Source: Avibacterium volantium_A | GTDB taxonomy: Bacteria > Pseudomonadota > Gammaproteobacteria > Enterobacterales > Pasteurellaceae | Direction: 5' to 3' | NCBI RefSeq assembly: GCF_049366555.1 | Contig: NZ_JBMMGT010000023.1 | Location: 1-43,509, forward strand | DNA length: 43,509 nt | Shown here: one piece after another, positions 42,141 through 43,509 of the stretch | How positions within the stretch are numbered: position 1 is the first letter of the stretch | Layout: each line of letters opens with the position of its first letter | Translations under genes and position numbers: made by a program | The notes under the pieces: model-generated | Databases searched by the model: none | What the model was told of the DNA's origin: nothing | The model's input: only the letters and a program-made list of their open reading frames with translations

Positions 42141-42548
42141 CAATCTGAAGGTATAAGTAAAATTAATAATCTGTGTACCATTCACACTTATTTATAGATT
42201 TATCTAAATCAAGTAGTTGAGGTGAATGGTTCTTCATTTCATTGTAATACTACCTTTACGTTACATCTTCTATTCTGATACTAACCTTCTTTAATTTAGA
42301 AACTATTCACACATAGTTATCATTTTGAGCAAAAAATACCACAAAAGTAGTAGAATGTGCTATTTGAATGAATAATGGAAAAGAGAACCATTTTATCGTG
42401 TTTTAAGCCCTAATAGGGGAATGACATTGTAGATTTACGATCGCTGTCGCAAAAATGATAATTGCTTGAAAATATTAAGTAAAAAGAGTGATTTTATGTG
42501 ATATAACTTTAAGCACTTCTAAATGAGTAAGCTAAATGGAGGAGAGCA
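42141..42548. promoter_or_regulatory. Intergenic region upstream of sxy
   Basis: A 408-base AT-rich stretch with no gene. ACCATTCAC (42177-42185) and GTGAATGGT (42222-42230) form a 9-bp stem enclosing a smaller GATTTA/TAAATC palindrome. It could terminate or process the hydrolase transcript, although the T run is weak. TGTGA at 42497-42501 is a half CRP site with a poor second half. H. influenzae sxy has a CRP site and a folded 5' leader that limits translation; a similar arrangement here is plausible but I could not identify the paired segments. Confidence 0.4.
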
Positions 42549-43199
42549 ATGATGAGTATTACTAACACTCTAACGTTTGAAATTAGAAAAGAACTAAGTG
42601 AACTTATTGGCGATGTCTCAGCAAAAGGCGTTTTTAATAGTTATGGAATTTTCCAAGAAAAATCAATGTTTGGTTTATTCCAAGATAACTATTTTTATCT
42701 AAGGGCTGTTGGGAAATTAGCACAATATTTGGAAAGCCAAGGAGCGATACCTTATATGGAACATTCTGAAAAGCCAGTTTCTTGTGGCATAAATTTTTAT
42801 CTTCTTCCTGATAAGATTAGAGAGAATAAAGATTTATATAAATCTGTTGTTCTATGGTCAATTGAGCAAATAGAAGAAGATAGAAATCAGAAAGAAATGG
42901 CAAAAGTTGATTTAATTCGAGGACGAGTAAACCTGTCTGTTAGACACGAACGTCTTCTGAATAAAATTGGAATTCGTTCTTTTGATGATTTTTTAAAGGC
43001 AGGAGCAGAATACTGCTATATTGCACTTAAAAAAACGGGAGTGAGTGTTAATTTGAGCTTTTTCTGGAACTTAAAAGCGGCTTCTTTGAAAAAGCATTCT
43101 ATGATGTTAACACAAGAGGAAAAGGAAAAAGCATTAGAGGCGTTAAATACTGAGCTTGCTAAAGAGGGTATGAGGGCGATTGATCCTATCAAGGATTAA
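42549..43199 (+). CDS. sxy: Sxy/TfoX, competence regulator
   Basis: Coactivator that directs CRP to CRP-S sites and switches on DNA-uptake genes. The 216-residue protein has the N-terminal TfoX domain with GIFQEKSMFGLFQDNYFYLRAVGKLAQYL, given here as two pieces: SMFGLFQDNYFYLRA and LAQYLESQGAIPYM. The C-terminal TfoX domain has LSVRHERLLNKIGI, FDDFLKAGAEYCYIALKKTG, and LSFFWNLKAA, all in register with H. influenzae Sxy. A basic linker (RGRVNL) joins them. GGAGG lies 6 bases before the first of two adjacent ATG codons (42549, 42552). It ends about 120 bases before an rRNA promoter. Confidence 0.88.
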   Translation: MMSITNTLTFEIRKELSELIGDVSAKGVFNSYGIFQEKSMFGLFQDNYFYLRAVGKLAQYLESQGAIPYMEHSEKPVSCGINFYLLPDKIRENKDLYKSVVLWSIEQIEEDRNQKEMAKVDLIRGRVNLSVRHERLLNKIGIRSFDDFLKAGAEYCYIALKKTGVSVNLSFFWNLKAASLKKHSMMLTQEEKEKALEALNTELAKEGMRAIDPIKD

Positions 43200-43229
43200 T
43201 AAGTAGCATATTGAGGTGGAATACAAACA

Positions 43230-43256
43230 AAAGTGTAAGATTTTTCACCGCACTTT
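43230..43256 (+). terminator. Weak hairpin after sxy
   Basis: AAAGTG (43230-43235) and CACTTT (43251-43256), the latter within an uptake signal (43247-43255), form a short stem with a 15-base loop followed by GTTTTC. It is the only terminator candidate between sxy and the rRNA promoter. Confidence 0.4.
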
Positions 43257-43284
43257 GTTTTCTAAATAATCATTTGCAATGTTT

Positions 43285-43353
43285 TTAAAATTTTTTGTAA
43301 AAAATTGTCAAAAAATGCTTGCAAAGATTTTTCAGATGCCTATAATACGCCGC
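43285..43353 (+). promoter_or_regulatory. Ribosomal RNA operon promoter (P1-like)
   Basis: TTGCAA (43319-43324), a 16-base spacer and a consensus TATAAT (43341-43346). The -10 is followed by the GC-rich discriminator ACGCCGC typical of growth-rate- and ppGpp-controlled rRNA promoters. Upstream A/T tracts (about 43285-43318) look like an UP element. The expected start is near 43353. Confidence 0.82.
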
Positions 43354-43355
43354 AC

Positions 43356-43410
43356 ACAACGACGCGACGTTGTAGAAGTTGAAAGATATACATCGCGTCG
43401 TTGTTTTTTT
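43356..43410 (+). promoter_or_regulatory. Terminator-like hairpin in the rRNA leader with a competing hairpin
   Basis: ACAACGACGCGA (43356-43367) and TCGCGTCGTTGT (43393-43404) are perfect 12-bp inverted arms, followed by seven T (43404-43410). The left arm can also pair locally: ACAACG (43356-43361) with CGTTGT (43368-43373) around ACGCGA, which would prevent the large stem. It directly precedes boxA. Confidence 0.6.
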
Positions 43411-43509
43411 GCTCTTTAACAATCAATCAGACAATCTGTGTGGGCACTTGTTGATTCTGGAAAAAAACTTAAAAGATTTAGAAACAATTAGTGCTTAACT
43501 GAAATTCAT
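43410..43509 (+). ncRNA. 16S rRNA leader with boxA antitermination site (partial operon)
   Basis: TGCTCTTTAACA (43410-43421) is the rRNA boxA bound by NusB-S10. It is followed by ATCAGACAATCTGTGTGGGCACT-type leader sequence (43426-43448) that matches the E. coli rrn leader almost base for base. The window ends about where the 16S precursor stem begins; the mature 16S sequence is not reached. Confidence 0.9.

Larger units (their letters stand above)
219..43255. repeat. DNA-uptake signal sequences (USS), 36 perfect copies
   Basis: Perfect AAGTGCGGT or ACCGCACTT starts at 219, 504, 2051, 2101, 4070, 5590, 9298, 10015, 10125, 10225, 10549, 11180, 13984, 14326, 14872, 17916, 17966, 18794, 20867, 20951, 23321, 23482, 25484, 27291, 28465, 28670, 29016, 29033, 30399, 31518, 33076, 36573, 38376, 38992, 39978 and 43247. 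They occur in both orientations, inside genes and between them, often beside terminators. This density is typical of a naturally competent Hin-dialect member of the Pasteurellaceae. The count was made by eye and may miss a few. Confidence 0.93.

Noticed and set aside
42171..42186. TGTGT-ACCAT-TCACA as a CRP site upstream of sxy
   Set aside because: The half-sites are 5 rather than 6 bases apart, one half is imperfect, and it lies some 370 bases from the gene.
43319..43509. Complete 16S rRNA gene
   Set aside because: Only the promoter and leader are inside the window; the mature 16S start is not reached.
1..43509. CRISPR array, prophage, insertion sequence or tRNA gene
   Set aside because: No regularly spaced repeats, phage or transposase-like proteins, or recognisable tRNA cloverleaf was seen on either strand.

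Overview
The window is a chromosomal segment from a gamma-proteobacterium of the family Pasteurellaceae. The main evidence is the DNA-uptake signal 5'-AAGTGCGGT (or its complement ACCGCACTT): I count 36 perfect copies by eye, about one per 1.2 kb. This is the Haemophilus influenzae/Pasteurella/Aggregatibacter dialect, not the Actinobacillus pleuropneumoniae dialect. Gene content and local order (uspA-alaS-csrA-galU, comF-nfuA, the tetronate operon) also fit. The genus cannot be fixed from the sequence alone. I see no prophage, IS element, CRISPR array or tRNA gene; nearly every base belongs to ordinary, compact, intact genes.

Layout. Positions 1-226 hold a control region (Fur-like box, perfect CRP site, Shine-Dalgarno) for a gene lying left of the window and read leftward. 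Then come recQ and cyaY (minus), lptM-lysA (plus), a small unknown membrane protein, the sodium-pumping oxaloacetate decarboxylase operon oadGAB (minus), the ABC-F ATPase yheS (plus), a RarD/EamA transporter (minus), and the divergent ilvY/ilvC pair, whose intergenic region carries a structured repeat. From 14 to 24 kb: a DUF533 protein, mazG, uspA, alaS, csrA, a phosphomannomutase, galU, brnQ and trmL. From 24 to 30.4 kb: nfuA and comF (minus, comF with a competence-type CRP-S site), a Cof-type phosphatase, an uncharacterised GT-A-like protein, a DyP peroxidase, trmN6 and srmB.

Positions 30.4-38.97 kb hold a sugar-acid catabolic cluster: a DeoR-family regulator facing ltnD-otnK-otnC-otnI, then a cyclase-family hydrolase and an aquaglyceroporin, then denD and a GntP-type permease. 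By homology, LtnD, OtnI, OtnK and OtnC convert L-threonate to dihydroxyacetone phosphate, and DenD feeds D-erythronate into the same route. The cyclase and the channel are not part of the described pathway. I propose that they admit and open a neutral precursor such as a tetronolactone; this is the best candidate here for an undescribed function. A strong terminator after gntP separates two unusual alpha/beta hydrolases, one secreted and one fused to a multi-pass membrane domain.

The right end carries sxy/tfoX, the competence activator, followed by a ribosomal RNA promoter and leader with boxA; the 16S gene begins just outside the window. The leader contains a terminator-like hairpin with a competing smaller hairpin upstream of boxA. 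Sxy, a Sxy-type CRP-S site on comF and dense uptake signals all in one window point to a naturally competent organism.
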